DNA of 64,000 bases from Paragorgia papillata (GCA_035771165.1 JAWNZC010000348.1:5682001-5746000), one strand, 5' to 3'; shown: positions 29,338 to 41,417, numbered from the stretch's first letter. Program-made: numbers and translations. Notes: generated by a model from the letters alone, not told the origin.

Positions 29338-31264
29338 CTAGACTTACAGCGTGCCTGACTTTTCAAAGAAGAGTATAATACTATTGAAAAATGCACTTTT
29401 TATTTAATGATTATATACAGGATATTTAAACGTCTAACGATCTATAAATTGACATTAAGAATAGATTTCTAAAATTTAGTACTGATTGGTGCCAAACCTT
29501 GTCGTTTGGTGCAACGTATTTTTGTCCGTTCGTTCTTCCGTCCATCAGTCTGTCCGTCAACCAGTCAGTCGTACGCCTGTGTGTCTGTTTGTTTGTTTGT
29601 TTGTTTGTTTGTTTGTTTGTTTGTTTGTTTGTTTGTTTGTTTGTTTGTTTGTTTGTTTGTTTGTTTGTTTGTTTGTTTGTTTGTTTGTTTGTTTGTTTGT
29701 ATGAATGTACTGTTTTCAAGATTATCTTTAGTTACCAGTTTTAAAAAGTTTATGTAAAATTTAAAATTAAACATTGATATTCCATATTTTCGGAGATTTT
29801 GACCAAAATCAGTCCAACTTACATATTTACCATAGGGTACACGGTAATTTACAGTCTTGTTTCAACAAGGTCGCATGGATGATTGGATGCATGGATAGAC
29901 AATGAAATTTAGCAAACAAAGAACTCAATTTGATGCAAACGTTTATCACATTTATCATGCCAAGTTGAATGATAGGACAAGGGGTACGATCTTTCATAAA
30001 GTTATACAATTTGATCCACTTAACGTGATCAATATTTGTATTAGATCAGGCTGGGGTTTTTTTTAAATTTCTATATCTATATATAGCTAAGCCAACGTGC
30101 TTCAAGAAGCCTTTTGAATGTATTGAATTTGACAGACATAGACACATATACATTCATAGACATAGTATCGAAAAACGGCAGTTTTGCCCAAACGTTGGGT
30201 GTGTATAAAAAGTTGATTTGACTTTGGTTTAAATCTCTGAAAGATATATAAAGAAATTTGTTGGGGTTTTTCAAGTCCAAAGCTATTTCTTTGATAGAGT
30301 TGCGGTGATAGAGTATGGTCGAGGTGATAGAGTATGGTCAAGGTGATAGAGTATGGTCGAATGCCTTAGAAAAATCAAAAAAGCAATATCAAGTGCAAGA
30401 CAAAGCACAAACCGCGATTAAGATCAACAATCTTTAAACTCAAAATATGAGCTAAAACAAGACAACTGCAGCGTGATATATTTTTTTAGTTTATTTAAAC
30501 ATACTTAAATAACACATTTTCTGTAAAAGCTAAGCTCATCGAGGGATGTTGAATATCAAATTAAATGTATACGTTGAGCACATGTGAACAGCACATGGAA
30601 GAACTTGCCGGAGTTAAAAACTGACTAAAGATTTATTTACACAAAGAAAACGTATATAGTGAACGTATAATGACATAATTCTCAGACATTACATTCGTCG
30701 AATTACCGAATCGTTTGGTGTCCAAATAAAGGAAATGATTGAACAATACGTATCAATAAATATGAATATCTTCAAATCCAAGTTGTTAAAGTAATAAATA
30801 AAGCATGAGCAGCGATCTGTATCTGATTTACAAGGCGAGCTGCAAGCGAGTCGTAGTAAACCAGATACAGATCTCATCGGCTGCGAATGCTTTATCGTAC
30901 TTATCAAATGGACGCATCTAAATAGCCATGTTTTCAAACTATTTTTCAAGTTGGAGTGATTTTAGCTAAGTAAATTGAGGAAAAGTTTATGTAAATCAGG
31001 ACGAATCTGTATGCGATTTACAGATTGATTAAATATTCATTTCTTTTGAATTTTCTTCATGAATTTTTAATGAATTTGATAAGCCATGTAAAACATTTGG
31101 AATATTGCTTGCACGTGTTGTCTTGCTTTATTTATAGCCTTGCTTTATATTTAGCTTCTATTTTGAATTTCAAGATGTTTATTTATAATATAGACTTATT
31201 TTTGGATTATGCTTTTTAAATTGTCAGCTGGATATGGTTTTTGATATAAAGTGTTTTATACCAA
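29338..31264. other. Gene-free interval downstream of FTCD
   Basis: Holds a (TTTG)n microsatellite of about 120 bp at 29583-29700, a threefold tandem of GGTGATAGAGTATGGTCGA-type units at 30305-30360, and an imperfect inverted pair around 30800-30880 (GATCTGTATCTGATTTAC / CCAGATACAGATC). No exon or gene recognised. No classic AATAAA was clear close to the FTCD stop. Confidence 0.6.
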
Positions 31265-31267
31265 TGA

Positions 31268-31406
31268 TATAGGCTACGTCCACACGTATACGTTTTCGTA
31301 GCGTTTTCATATTGTTTCAGGTACTGAATAGACCATTGTTTTCTATTCCCTTGAGGACGGAGAACAATATGAAAACACTACGAAAACGTATACGTGTGGA
31401 CGTAGC
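31268..31406. mobile_element. MITE with GGCTACGTCCACACGTATAC ends
   Basis: Perfect ends GGCTACGTCCACACGTATAC / GTATACGTGTGGACGTAGCC with inner arms CGTTTTCGTAG and AACAATATGAAAAC. Flanked by ATA on both sides, a candidate 3-bp target duplication. Ends 14 bp before the duplication copy at 31420. Confidence 0.8.
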
Positions 31407-32808
31407 CATAGATTGATAGGATATATGGATGAGTGCCATCATAATAAAGATAACTATATAAGGAAATGCTTTCAGTATTTTACTAATTATGATATCAGAT
31501 ATTGGCATAAGAGAAATTGGTTTGAAATCAAAATCAACATGGAGAGCAGGCGAAGCTTTTAATTATAGGGTACAGAGGCATGACATTGATGATCGATTCT
31601 CCCAAAGTATAAAGATCAGTGAGCTCGAGTAACGGCATGGATAAGACGCATTTTCGTGGTTAAGTTGCGACGTCGGAATTTGATCACTCATTGGGTGAAG
31701 AGTTGAGTGCATGATGTAATGATTGCAAGAAAGAAGAGCCTTTTCAACATTTATTGTGAGAATGAATTTAAGAGATATTTCTTCAACTGGAGTTCGTGGC
31801 CACTCAAGTGAAGGAAGAGACTGACAAGCTGACGTTATTAGACTGAAAACCGTTTTCCATTACGGCCCGCGCGGGCGGAGCGGACGTGAAAAGTTGGAAA
31901 TTTTCAACTTCCAAAGTGAACTGAACAATGCCCGCTCCACCCGCGCGCGCAAAGCGGACGTAATGGTAAACAGCCTATAGGGCAACCGGACGCAGCGATC
32001 GGTTTGCCCGTAGACCTAATACGTGGATTTGACCGGTTTAACAGTGGAAAAGGTTGATCATGCACAGACCATTATTTTGGTTGAATTTGGTTCAGAATTG
32101 GACGAGAATTTCATAAAAATCTGACCGCAAGATTCTTTGTGTAAAAACATGATGAATAAAAACATGCTTGATTGCCCTCATTATCCTTATATTATATCTT
32201 GTTTTTTTGGTTAAAGTATGTAATATTTTGAACTAGTATGCAATTAGTGAAGGCTACAAGTTTATATTACCACTTTTATTATACTAAGCTATTTAGTGTC
32301 ACCCTCTAAAAGTTGTATCTGAATGATCAAATGAAAATTAATTCACAGTAAAGTTCAATACGTTACTTAAATTGGCGCAATCTTCGGAAAAGTGCTTGGA
32401 GAGTCGTATCCCATCAAACTTTTTTCCTCCCCCGAGTTTTCAGTATCAGCGGGAGATCATGCGCACTCGTGACTTGTCAAATGTTGTCAAATGGAGCCTC
32501 TCAGACTGTGAGGTTTGGGCAGAGGATAAAAGTTCTATAAACGCACACTGTACCCTATTAATTTATTCCTAGATTTTCTATAAAAAGACAGCCAACAGCG
32601 AGAGTGTTACTTCAGGTAAGCAAAATATAAACAGTTGATATCAAAAGCTTAAATGATTGCACCAAGGACATAGACCAGGACAAGTTACTGCATTTAGCAG
32701 GAACTTGGCGATCGCAAATGTTTATCGACAACTGGACTGTATATAATATATCATATACTGACTTTTATACAGAAACGGATCTATAGTTTTATTAAAATCA
32801 AAACATTA

Positions 32809-33032
32809 AGCCCTATTCAAACGAGAACGCAAGTCATCGCAAGTTGGTAGTCACGCTATCTCAGCCAGCCGCTCTGAATAGTTTCCCGAAAATATCATGT
32901 ACCGTGACAAAGTTAAAACTTGTTTAAAACACTCATGAAACCTTTATTTTGTTTATTTGGGTGTTCAAACGACCGCCACAGAAATTCTGACTGCCAACTT
33001 GCGATGACTTGCGTTCTCGTCTGATTAGGGCT
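32809..33032. mobile_element. Harbinger-like MITE present only in copy 1
   Basis: The arms start AGCCCTATTCAAACGAGAAC and end GTTCTCGTCTGATTAGGGCT, with further arm sequence GCAAGTCATCGCAAGTTGG / CCAACTTGCGATGACTTGC. Flanked by TTA on both sides. A 156-bp relative with the same ends and the same TTA duplication is at 54214-54369. The matching position in copy 2 is 40643-40648. Confidence 0.85.
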
Positions 33033-33371
33033 TTATATTAAACACTAATACGTCGCCAAGCAATGCATGTTTACATTATTATCGAAGCGTGCATGGACGA
33101 GCGTCGCATTACTACTACGTCGCAAAAGTTGATATATATATATAGGGAAGCACTGCACTTTCTGAGACGCAACAATAATAATAATATATCATAAAGAAAG
33201 CAGCTGTAACTATTAATAAGAAAACTAAAAGCTTTCATGGCAAGTCAATAGAAACCATACAAATGTTTACTTACTAAAACTTAAAGCTTTTTTAAAATTT
33301 TCCGGGGGGCCTTGGTTTATATTCACATTCACAGTCGTTTCCGCAGCTGTGAGTAATTCTCGCGCTTAACG

Positions 33372-33592
33372 AGTAAGGTCTATACGCTAAACGTATTAAC
33401 TTCGTCGGTAATGCGACGCCGAGTTAAACGTCGAACTTCAGTCGAATATACGCATGCATTATTAATTGCCCAGATGAATTTAATTCGTGTGTCGAATTTA
33501 ATCGAGTTATACGTCGCAGTTTCGTCGAATAAAATTCAAGCAATTAAATTCGTCTATTGTGCGACGTTTACCGCAGGCCTAAGATGGTTTGA
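33372..33592. mobile_element. MITE, GCGCTAAACGTCGCACAATAGACG family, copy in duplication 1
   Basis: Ends CTATACGCTAAACG and GTGCGACGTTTACCGCAGGCCTA, with an interior rich in TCGAATTTAATTCG-type words in both orientations. Other copies: 38140-38475 (inverted, longer) and 41008-41228. Confidence 0.7.
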
Positions 33593-33668
33593 TGTTAACC
33601 AATTAAAGTAAACCAAATAAGAAATAGAAAAAATGAGAGGGAAATTTGTAGTGACAAGTGTTGTCGTA

Positions 33669-34075
33669 ATTAAGGTGGCTCGATAGGAAAAAGCTATAAA
33701 CCATCAGATTTTTCCCTCTAAAACGTTTCACAGTGTAGATTCGTGCTTTGTCCTAGTTCAATGCACAGACCTAGTGTTACTCTTGAGTTTTGAAAAGTAT
33801 TAGACAGTCCACAGTTTTCAGGAGGGGAGAAATGTTTGTTCTAGTAAGTTCAGAAATCCTAATTTGCATTACATTTGCATATTCAATAAATGTTCAGATA
33901 CACAAATGCTGCAAGTGTAAAACTTTTCAATTATCAGCACTGACACAGTAGTGACACTAGAGATATGCAAGGAACTAGAATGAGGCACAAATATACACTG
34001 CAAAACGTTTTAGAGGAAAAAATATGATTTTTTATAATTTATTCCTATCAAGCCACTTTAATAGTAAAAATGCGG
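33669..34075. mobile_element. MITE with AAGGTGGCTCGATAGG ends
   Basis: The left arm AAGGTGGCTCGATAGGAAAA and CCCTCTAAAACGTTTCACAGTG is mirrored by CACTGCAAAACGTTTTAGAGG and CCTATCAAGCCACTTTAAT. Copy 2 of the duplication retains only the left arm (41309-41417), so the duplication breakpoint or a later deletion lies inside this element. Confidence 0.75.
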
Positions 34076-35082
34076 AAAATGTGGAGGTCGTATGATCATT
34101 TGAGCAGGGGCGGTGCTAGGCCTCCTTCAATGGGGGGGGGGGGGGGGTGTGAAGTATAGTTTTGCCGAGTCATTAGCTCGGTCTAGATTATAGCCTGCAC
34201 GTGGACATTTACCCAACTTGTGTGGGTAAACGTATGTATGAATGTCAATTGCTAAGTACACAATAGTCTCCACTTTGACGATAAAAACTGTCAAGTGTCA
34301 ACTATACTTGTTCTATAACTATGTTAAAAATGTTTAACTACACAGCTTGCATGGGTGCATTGACATATTTTATTGTCCAACACGTTTTTTAGACAGTGAT
34401 GTATGGATATATATATATACTATATATATATAGTTAGTGATAAACAGATAGTACACCTGTACAGGCTGTACTGCTATACATGTCCAGTCAATTGAATTAT
34501 AACAAGAAAAATAATAAGAAAAAAGTATATAGCTCATAAGTCATAAGATGATATTCTTAACGCCTTGGTTTTGCCAATGACCATTGTCTTAGTACTTCGC
34601 GCATGTCCAAAACATCTGTCAAATCCTTTTCACAGTTTAGTAGCATCAAATTGTCCAGCCTCTTGTCTCCCATTGTTGACCGGTAAACGCTCTTCACGAA
34701 CTTCAGGTGACTGAAAGTCCTCTCATCATTTGCCACTGAAATTGGGGCTGTCAGCATCAACTGATATGCTTTCCACGTTAAAGGAAGTGTTTTTCTTTGC
34801 TGATATGCAAACTGGATGACTTCTTCTGCATTGTCATTCTTTAATTCTGTCTTGTTGTCAACTATGATCTTGAAGTCTTCGAGTTCCGCTGCTAAACTGT
34901 CAGCATCTAAACCTTTCAGGAACATTTCTGTTAGCTTCCGTATGTCTTCAGATGACGGCTCTTGCAAGGGAATCTGCAGGGTGCGTGCCACAGGAGCAAT
35001 TATGTCCAATGTTGGTTGCATCTTGTCCCTAAATTGCGTTATAAGAGTATCCAAGACGCACTTGAACTCCTTCCTGTAATAT

Positions 35083-35207
35083 TTAATTTAATTTAATTTA
35101 ATTTAATTTAATTTAATTTAATTTAATTTAATTTAATTTAATTTAATTTAATTTAATTTAATTTAATTTAATTTAATTTAATTTAATTTAATTTAATTTA
35201 ATTTAAT
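35083..35207. repeat. (TTTAA)n microsatellite, LINE 3' tail
   Basis: About 25 uninterrupted TTTAA units adjacent to the 3' end of the LINE and to its target duplication. It most likely began as the LINE 3' tail and then expanded. Confidence 0.95.
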
Positions 35208-35365
35208 AGAATTCGTCACATAAGACAACGTGGCAGGAGAAGGTAAACAGGACTAATGTCCCAATTGGTGTACCTCCCCTTGTTACAAAGACACATAAAA
35301 TATATCACATGGTTTACAAAAATACGCCTAGTGGATTACATGAAGAAGTTTAAGTGAATGATGAT

Positions 35366-36299
35366 TTATGGCGGCTGGTACATAGAAATTTTGTCAAAAT
35401 GGAATGAAGTGATAGACTTTTTAAATAGATGTAAGCTGGTAATTTGCTTAAAATCCCTAGGTAAATTGTTCCATAGGGCTACTGTTCTGGGGGAAAAAGA
35501 AAACTTGAAATAATTTTGTCTATGTTGAGAAGTTATACAGAAATTATTTGGATCAGAATTTCGGGTATTATATCGAATAGTAACTGGAGAGAAATATTTA
35601 TTAGCGTTGAAATCCACTAAACCAGAGATAATTTTAAAGAACAACAGTAAGTCACTTGCTTCTCTTCTATATTGAAGGGGAAGCATCTTTAGTTCGAGGA
35701 GTCTGTCAGTGTATGACTTCGCAGGGTAGTTTAAAATGAATTTTGTGGCTCTTCTTTGGACGTTTTCGAGCAGTCGACGGTGCTTTAATGTGTAGGGTGA
35801 CCATACATTTGAACAATATTCAAGTTTGGGTCGGACCAAGGAATAATACAGAAGTTTTCTGGTGTTGATATCATTAAGGTCTCGACCACAAACACGCTTG
35901 ACAAGCCCTAAGGTCTTGTTAGCCTTGCTGACAATCGCTTCAATGTGTTTTGTCCATTGGAGGTCGTGTGATACTGTAATGCCTAGATCTGAAGTGTAAG
36001 ATACACATTCAAGTTCCTGGTGTCCAAGTTGATATCGTGATAGAGCTGAAGTACTTGACCTTTTCCTAGACATGCAGATGGCTTTGCATTTATCGGCATT
36101 AAATGCCATCTTCCAGTTACTGCTCCACTCTAGTAGACGTGTAAGATCTTGCTGCAGCAGACACAGGGAACTTGCGGAGACAATAGGTCTATATACTTTT
36201 GTGTCATCTGCGAAAAGAGCAATATTTGAGCCGTTTTCAAGGTAATCAGGCATGTCGTTGACATATACAAGAAATAGCAACGGCCCGAGTAAAGAGCCT
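35366..36299 (-). pseudogene. LINE reverse transcriptase C-terminal part
   Basis: An uninterrupted frame of about 311 codons starting at LQGSLLGPLLFLVYVNDMP, then ALFADDTKVYR (catalytic Asp pair), NADKCKAICMS, LGITVSHDLQW and YYSLVRPKLEYCSNVWSPY, and the C-terminal WNNLPRDFKQ block usual in CR1/L2-type ORF2. It is 5'-truncated with no endonuclease. The intact frame implies a recent insertion. Confidence 0.9.
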
Positions 36300-37966
36300 T
36301 GTAATACTGACAAAAATTGAGAACAGCTGCATTTTGTGGATTGTCGTCATATCGCATTGGTGCACGTCTTACTCTGTGACGTCTTGCAAACTCCTCTTCA
36401 GCATCGATACTGAATGATTCCTTTGAATATAACACAGCTGCTGCTATCATGGAATCCATCTCTTCCTCTTTATTATTTATTCTTTCCAGGTACTTTACGG
36501 TGCTTTTTGTCAGCTCCAAAGCATCCATGATGTTAAGTTCTTCCTTCTGAAGACCCTAACTCAAGAACTTCGTCTTTAGCATGATATTCTTCATAAACAT
36601 CAGACTGCATGACGATGAAGTCAAAGTTCTTCACCCTTTTCAACGGATACTGTCGCTTTGATCTTTGTTTCCACTGGCGCTGCCAAAACTTCCTCTAGGG
36701 AATCAACAATAGCTTCAAGAGATGTCCACACCGCCTTGATCGATTCTGCCCTTGCCGTCCATCTTGTCTTGGAGAGATTCCTGAGTTGGATACAGTTCTC
36801 AATTGGTTCCAAATGCTTAGCTAATACAGCATGGCGCTTTGTACTTCCTGAGAAAAACACAGAGTTCTTGGAGGATGTTGAAGAGTTCTTGAATAATATG
36901 GCTACTTTCACATGCGTGCTCAACCACGGTGTTGGTTCTATGGGCTTGACAAGGAATGTACGGAACCTTCCTGTCCAGCTTCTTCTCAACTTCTGCTTGC
37001 GCTCCATTGTGCTTTCCTGACATGTTGGAGGCGAAATCATAGGATTGGAATGGCAGATATGAAGTCTTCAAACCGCTGTCTTCTAAGGACTTTATAATAT
37101 CACTGGCTTGTCCAATTCCTGTCTTATCGGTTGTTTCTTTAACTTCAAGGAGGCGTTCTTTAATTGTAAACGCTGTGCCATCTTCTTTCACATATCTGAC
37201 AGCAACAGCTAAACGATCCTTGTTGGATGTGTCAGGCGTTGTATCCGCCATAACGGAAAACATCTTGGGAATCGTGACTCATGTAAGTCACATGGTATGA
37301 TCGCAAGCGAGCATCGTTGAGCCACTGCTTCATTCTTGGACAATACCTGGATAACAGTTGGACAATCTGGTAAAAGTTTCCATCGTCTTCACCATGACCA
37401 TGTGTTGAGTTGGTTGATCTTCCTTGGAAGGCTATTCCTTGTCGGGCGAGTGTCCGTGCAACGTCGAGCAGCATAAATACAGCATCCTTGTTTGTCAAAT
37501 GGTCTTTCTCGGCTTGAATGACATTGGCACGTTTCTGTTTATCAAGTAGCAAGTCCACATTTGACGACTCTTGACAAAAGGCATAGAAATCTGCCAATGC
37601 GGCCTTGTGGCTTTTCGATCCGAAATGCTGAGCTCTGCTAGTTTTCCTTGATGATGTACTTTTTTTCAATGTGAGTTTTGACTTTGCATCTCTCACATGG
37701 GTCATGGGAGGGTATACTGATTGAATTCTTGCGTCATTATCTGCCGCTGACTCTCTCTTACTTTCTTTTATTTTCTTCAATAAAACGTTACTCATCAGTT
37801 AAATTATTCAAATAATTCAATTCGATAATTCGGTTGATATCCAAACAGCTCACTTTTTGCCGACTGAGGGCAACGATTTGCCGACTCGTTGATGAGTTGG
37901 GGGGGGGGGGCTGTGTTCCACCCCCCACACCCCCTCCCCCCCTCTAGCGCCGCCCCTGCATTTGAG

Positions 37967-39283
37967 TAAAAAAGGTATCTATGACTTGCAATGACGTATT
38001 TATAGACAGTGCCCCTCAGATATTAAACTATTACGATATACTAGAAATAGTTTACACTAAAATTATGCATGAGATCGAAGGTATTAAGCTTATGAAGGGG
38101 ATAGGGTATTTTCTTTTACTGGGGAGAAGAGACCCTACGCTAAACGTCACACAATAGACGAATTTAATTCAGACGAATTTAATTGTTTGAATTTTATTCG
38201 CTTCGACGTATAACTCGTTTAAATTCGACACGATAATGCGTGTTCGAGTTACACGACGAATTATCGTCGCGTCGAATTAAATGTTTCTCTTCTGTCTGTG
38301 ACAATTATTCAGTGCCATGTTTTCAAGAACTCGTTTTCAGGCTCCACGAGTCCAAGTAAAAACAATTAAATTCGACTGAAATTCGACGTTTAACTCGACG
38401 TCACATTTACGCATTTACTGACGAAGTTAATTCGAATTAAATTCGTCTATTGTGCGACGTTTAGCGCAGGCCTTAGGGTTATTAAACCGACCGGGGTCAA
38501 CAAAGGAGGTTTTCTCTTGGGATATTAATTTGACGTAAGTAATTGGCAAGAGTGCTGTATATAGGTTATCACACCAATTTTCGGGATATTCGTGATATAT
38601 ATCCCGCATTAGATCTATGATTAGATCAAAGAAAATCGACTTTGTTGACTAATAAATGTATTTATGACTTATGTTGCTGTTAATCCTTATAACATTCGAC
38701 GGATACAAGGGCAATATTATTCGTCTTGCAACGGAAACGCAATATTGATAAAATCGTTGCGTTACCGTCGCGAGGAGGAAATTATTGCTCGTCAGTCATA
38801 CAGTATATGCCTTGCGAGAGCAACGCAAAGCTTCCCGCCAAATTTTACCCCTTATTATCCTCATCCGTCTCTTGAATTCCCTATTAAATATTCTACACTA
38901 TGCAAAACATCCTCCACGTCGTGTGCACTCAACCATCCCTTAGCCAAATAATAATTCGTCTGTATTTAGATAAGTCAATACATCTCAAATCGTTTATCGT
39001 TCTCCTTTAATACGGCTTCTCGAATTGATTCTTCATTCAAGGATTCGTTTACTCTATACACTAGGGTTGATTTGGTGGTTTACACAGTTGTACAGGTCTT
39101 GGTGTTCGGTAAGTAAGGATTCTAAGTGAATGAATAATTAATAAGTGTGACGTAGAGAAAACCGGGGGGTTGATTGACAGCTAGGGTTAGGGGGTCCTAC
39201 AGGAACTGAGAATGAATAATTAAAAATTGAATATTTAATGAGGCGGCATCCCTTTGTGGTCTATAGTGGGGGGTATTACTACT
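37967..39283. other. Gene-free DNA between hAT and duplication copy 2
   Basis: Contains an inverted, longer member of the GCGCTAAACGTCGCACAATAGACG MITE family (38140-38475). The remainder shows no gene; the open frame at 38664-38951 resembles no family and has no supporting context. Confidence 0.6.
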
Positions 39284-41417
39284 GATATATGGATGAGTGC
39301 CATCATAATAAAGATGACTATATAAGGAAATGCTTTCAGTATTTTACTAATTATGATATCAGATATTGGCATAAGAGAAATTGGTTTGAAATCAAAATCA
39401 ACATGGAGAGCAGGCGAAGCTTTTAATTATAGGGTACAGAGGCATGACATTGATGATCGATTCTCCCAAAGTATAGAGATCAGTGAGCTCGAGTAACGGC
39501 ATGGATAAGACGCATTTTCGTGGTTAAGTTGCGACGTCGGAATTTGATCACTCATTGGGTGAAGAGTTGAGTGCATGATGTAATGATTGCAAGAAAGAAG
39601 AGCCTTTTCAACATTTATTGTGAGAATGAATTTAAGAGATATTTCTTCAACTGGCGTTCGTGGCCACTCAAGTGAAGGAAGAGACTGACAAGCTGACGTT
39701 ATTCGACTGAAAACCGTTTTCCATTTATACGGCCCGCGCGGGCGGAGCGGACGTGGAAAGTTGGAAATTTTCAACTTCCAAAGTGAACTGAACAATGCCC
39801 GCTCCGCCCGCGCGCGCAAAGCGGACGTAATGGGAAACAGCCTATACGACAACCGGAGCGATCGGTTTGCCCGTAGACCTAATACGTGGATTTGACGGTT
39901 TAACAGTGGAAAAGGTTGATCATGCACAGATCAAGGATCAAGCCATTATTTTGGTTGAATTTGGTTCAGAATTGGACGAGAATTTCATAAAAATCTGACC
40001 GCAAGATTCTTTGTGTAGAAGAGATGAATAAAAAAATGCTTGATTGCGCTCATTATCCTTATATTCTATGTAATATTTTGAACTAGTATGCAATTAGTGA
40101 AGGCCACAAGTTTATATTACCACTTTTATACTAAGCTATTTAGTGTCGCCCTCTAAAAGTTGGATCTGAATGATCAAATGAAAATGAATTCACAGTAAAG
40201 TTCAATACGTTACTTAAATTGGCGCAATCTTCGGAGAAGTGCTTGGAGAGTCATCCCATCAAACTTTTTTCCTCCCCCGGGTTTTCAGTATCAGCGGGAG
40301 ATCATGCGCACTCGTGACTTGTCAAATGTTGTCAAATGGAGCCTCTCAGACTGTGAGGTTTGGGCAGAGGATAAAAGTTCCATAACGCAACGATTCCCTA
40401 TTAATTTATTCCTATAGATTTTCTATAAAAAGACAGCCAACAGCGAGAGTGTTACTTCAGGTAAGCAAAATATAAACAGTTGATATCAAAAGCTTAAATG
40501 ATTGCACCAGGACAAGTTACTGCATTTAGCACGAACTTGGCGATCGCAACTGTTTATCGACAACTGGACTGTATAATAAATATATCATATACTGACGTTT
40601 ATATAGAAACGGATCTATAGTTTTATTAAAATGAAAACATTAAGCGTCTTATATTAAACACTAATACGTCGCCAAGCAATGCGTGTTTACATTATTATAA
40701 TAAATCGATCCGACACTAGATGTACAACTTGGAACAGACGAGCGTCGCATTACTACTACGTCGCAAAAGTTGATATATATATATAGGGAAGCACTGCACT
40801 TTCTGAGACGCAACAATAAAATATATCATAAAGAAAGCAGCTGTAACTATTAATAAGAAAACTAAAAGCTTTCATGGCAAGTCAATAGAAACCACACAAA
40901 TGTTTACTTACTAAAACTTAAAGCTTTTTTTAAATTTTCCGGGGGGCCTTGGTTTATATTCACATTCACAGTCGTTTCCGCAGCTGTGAGTAATTCTCGC
41001 GCTTAACGAGTAAGACCTATACGCTAAACGTATTAACTTCGTCGGTAATGCGACGTAAATGCGACGCCGAGTTAAACGTCGAACTTCAGTCGAATATACG
41101 CATTATTAATTGCCGAGACGAATTTAATTCGTGTGTCGAATTTAATCGAGTTATACGTCGCAGTTTCGTCGAATAAAATTCAAACAATTAAATGCGTCTA
41201 TTGTGCGACGTTTAGCGCAGGCCTAAGATGGTTTGATGTTAACCAAAGTAAACCAAATAAGAAATAGAAAAAATGAGAGGGAAATTTGTAGTGACAAGTG
41301 TTGTCGTAATTAAGGTGGCTCGATAGGAAAAACCTATAAACCATCAGATTTTTCCCTCTAAAACGTTTCACAGTGTAGATTCGTACTTTCTAGTTCATTG
41401 CACAGACCTAGTGTTAA
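39284..41417 (+). repeat. Direct duplication, copy 2 (about 2.13 kb)
   Basis: Same content and order as 31420-33781 with scattered substitutions and small indels. It lacks the 224-bp MITE, carrying AGCGTC between two TTA trinucleotides at 40640-40651 instead, and stops inside the left arm of the AAGGTGGCTC MITE. The GC hairpin is at 39730-39845, the TATA-like CTATAAAAAGACAGCC near 40424, and the TTAACTCG-type MITE at 41008-41228. Confidence 0.9.

Larger units (their letters stand above)
31420..33781 (+). repeat. Direct duplication, copy 1 (about 2.36 kb)
   Basis: Near-identical, in the same orientation, to 39284-41417, starting GATATATGGATGAGTGCCAT and ending at ATGCACAGACCTAGTGTTA. Shared contents: a GC-rich hairpin (31858-31985, GCCCGCGCGGGCGGAGCGG), part of the CCTCCGCCA repeat family (32090-32190), a TATA-like CTATAAAAAGACAGCC with a nearby splice-donor-like CAGGTAAGC (32579-32625), and a TTAACTCG-type MITE (33375-33590). 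Copy 1 alone carries a 224-bp MITE at 32809-33032. No protein-coding gene. Confidence 0.9.
35082..36299 (-). mobile_element. 5'-truncated LINE inserted in the hAT transposase
   Basis: A 1218-bp insertion flanked by the 7-bp direct repeat TGTAATA (35075-35081 and 36300-36306). It contains the C-terminal two thirds of a CR1/L2/jockey-like RT and ends in a (TTTAA)n tail, consistent with 5'-truncated target-primed insertion. The transposase reading frame resumes directly across the duplication, which confirms the limits. Confidence 0.92.
34557..37795 (-). pseudogene. hAT-family transposase (ZMYM/DUF4371 type), disrupted
   Basis: Minus-strand pieces in order: 37795-37232 (basic N-terminus, then a DGNFYQIVQLLSRYCP block as in DUF4371/ZMYM1-like proteins), 37263-36817 (MADTTPDTSNKDRLAVAVRY, the catalytic-core start; IPCQAHRTNTVVEHAC), 37040-36621 (LSKTRWTARAESI, typical of the family), 36528-36307, then the LINE insertion, then 35074-34557 with the hAT C-terminal dimerisation motif (SVANDERTFSHLKFVKSVYR). 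Overlapping frames at 37232-37263 and 36817-37040 show at least two frameshifts. No functional protein can be expected. Confidence 0.9.
34105..37958 (-). mobile_element. hAT transposon with 8-bp target duplication, split by a LINE
   Basis: The termini CAGGGGCGGTGCTAG and CTAGCGCCGCCCCTG are inverted repeats, flanked by an exact 8-bp direct repeat CATTTGAG (34097-34104 and 37959-37966), the hAT target-site size. Inside is a minus-strand hAT-type transposase broken by frameshifts, plus a 1.2-kb LINE with its own target duplication. G- and C-runs lie just inside both ends. The element was probably autonomous once. Confidence 0.93.

Noticed and set aside
29426..29774. Overlapping frames in the (TTTG)n tract
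   Set aside because: Pure microsatellite translation in several frames at once.
38664..38951. 95-codon plus-strand frame as a gene
   Set aside because: No recognisable domain and no neighbouring exons; length is within chance for this region.
31420..41417. The two direct repeats as LTRs of a retrotransposon
   Set aside because: No TG...CA ends, no primer-binding site or polypurine tract, and no gag-pol between them; the intervening genes are a hAT transposase and a LINE RT inserted separately.
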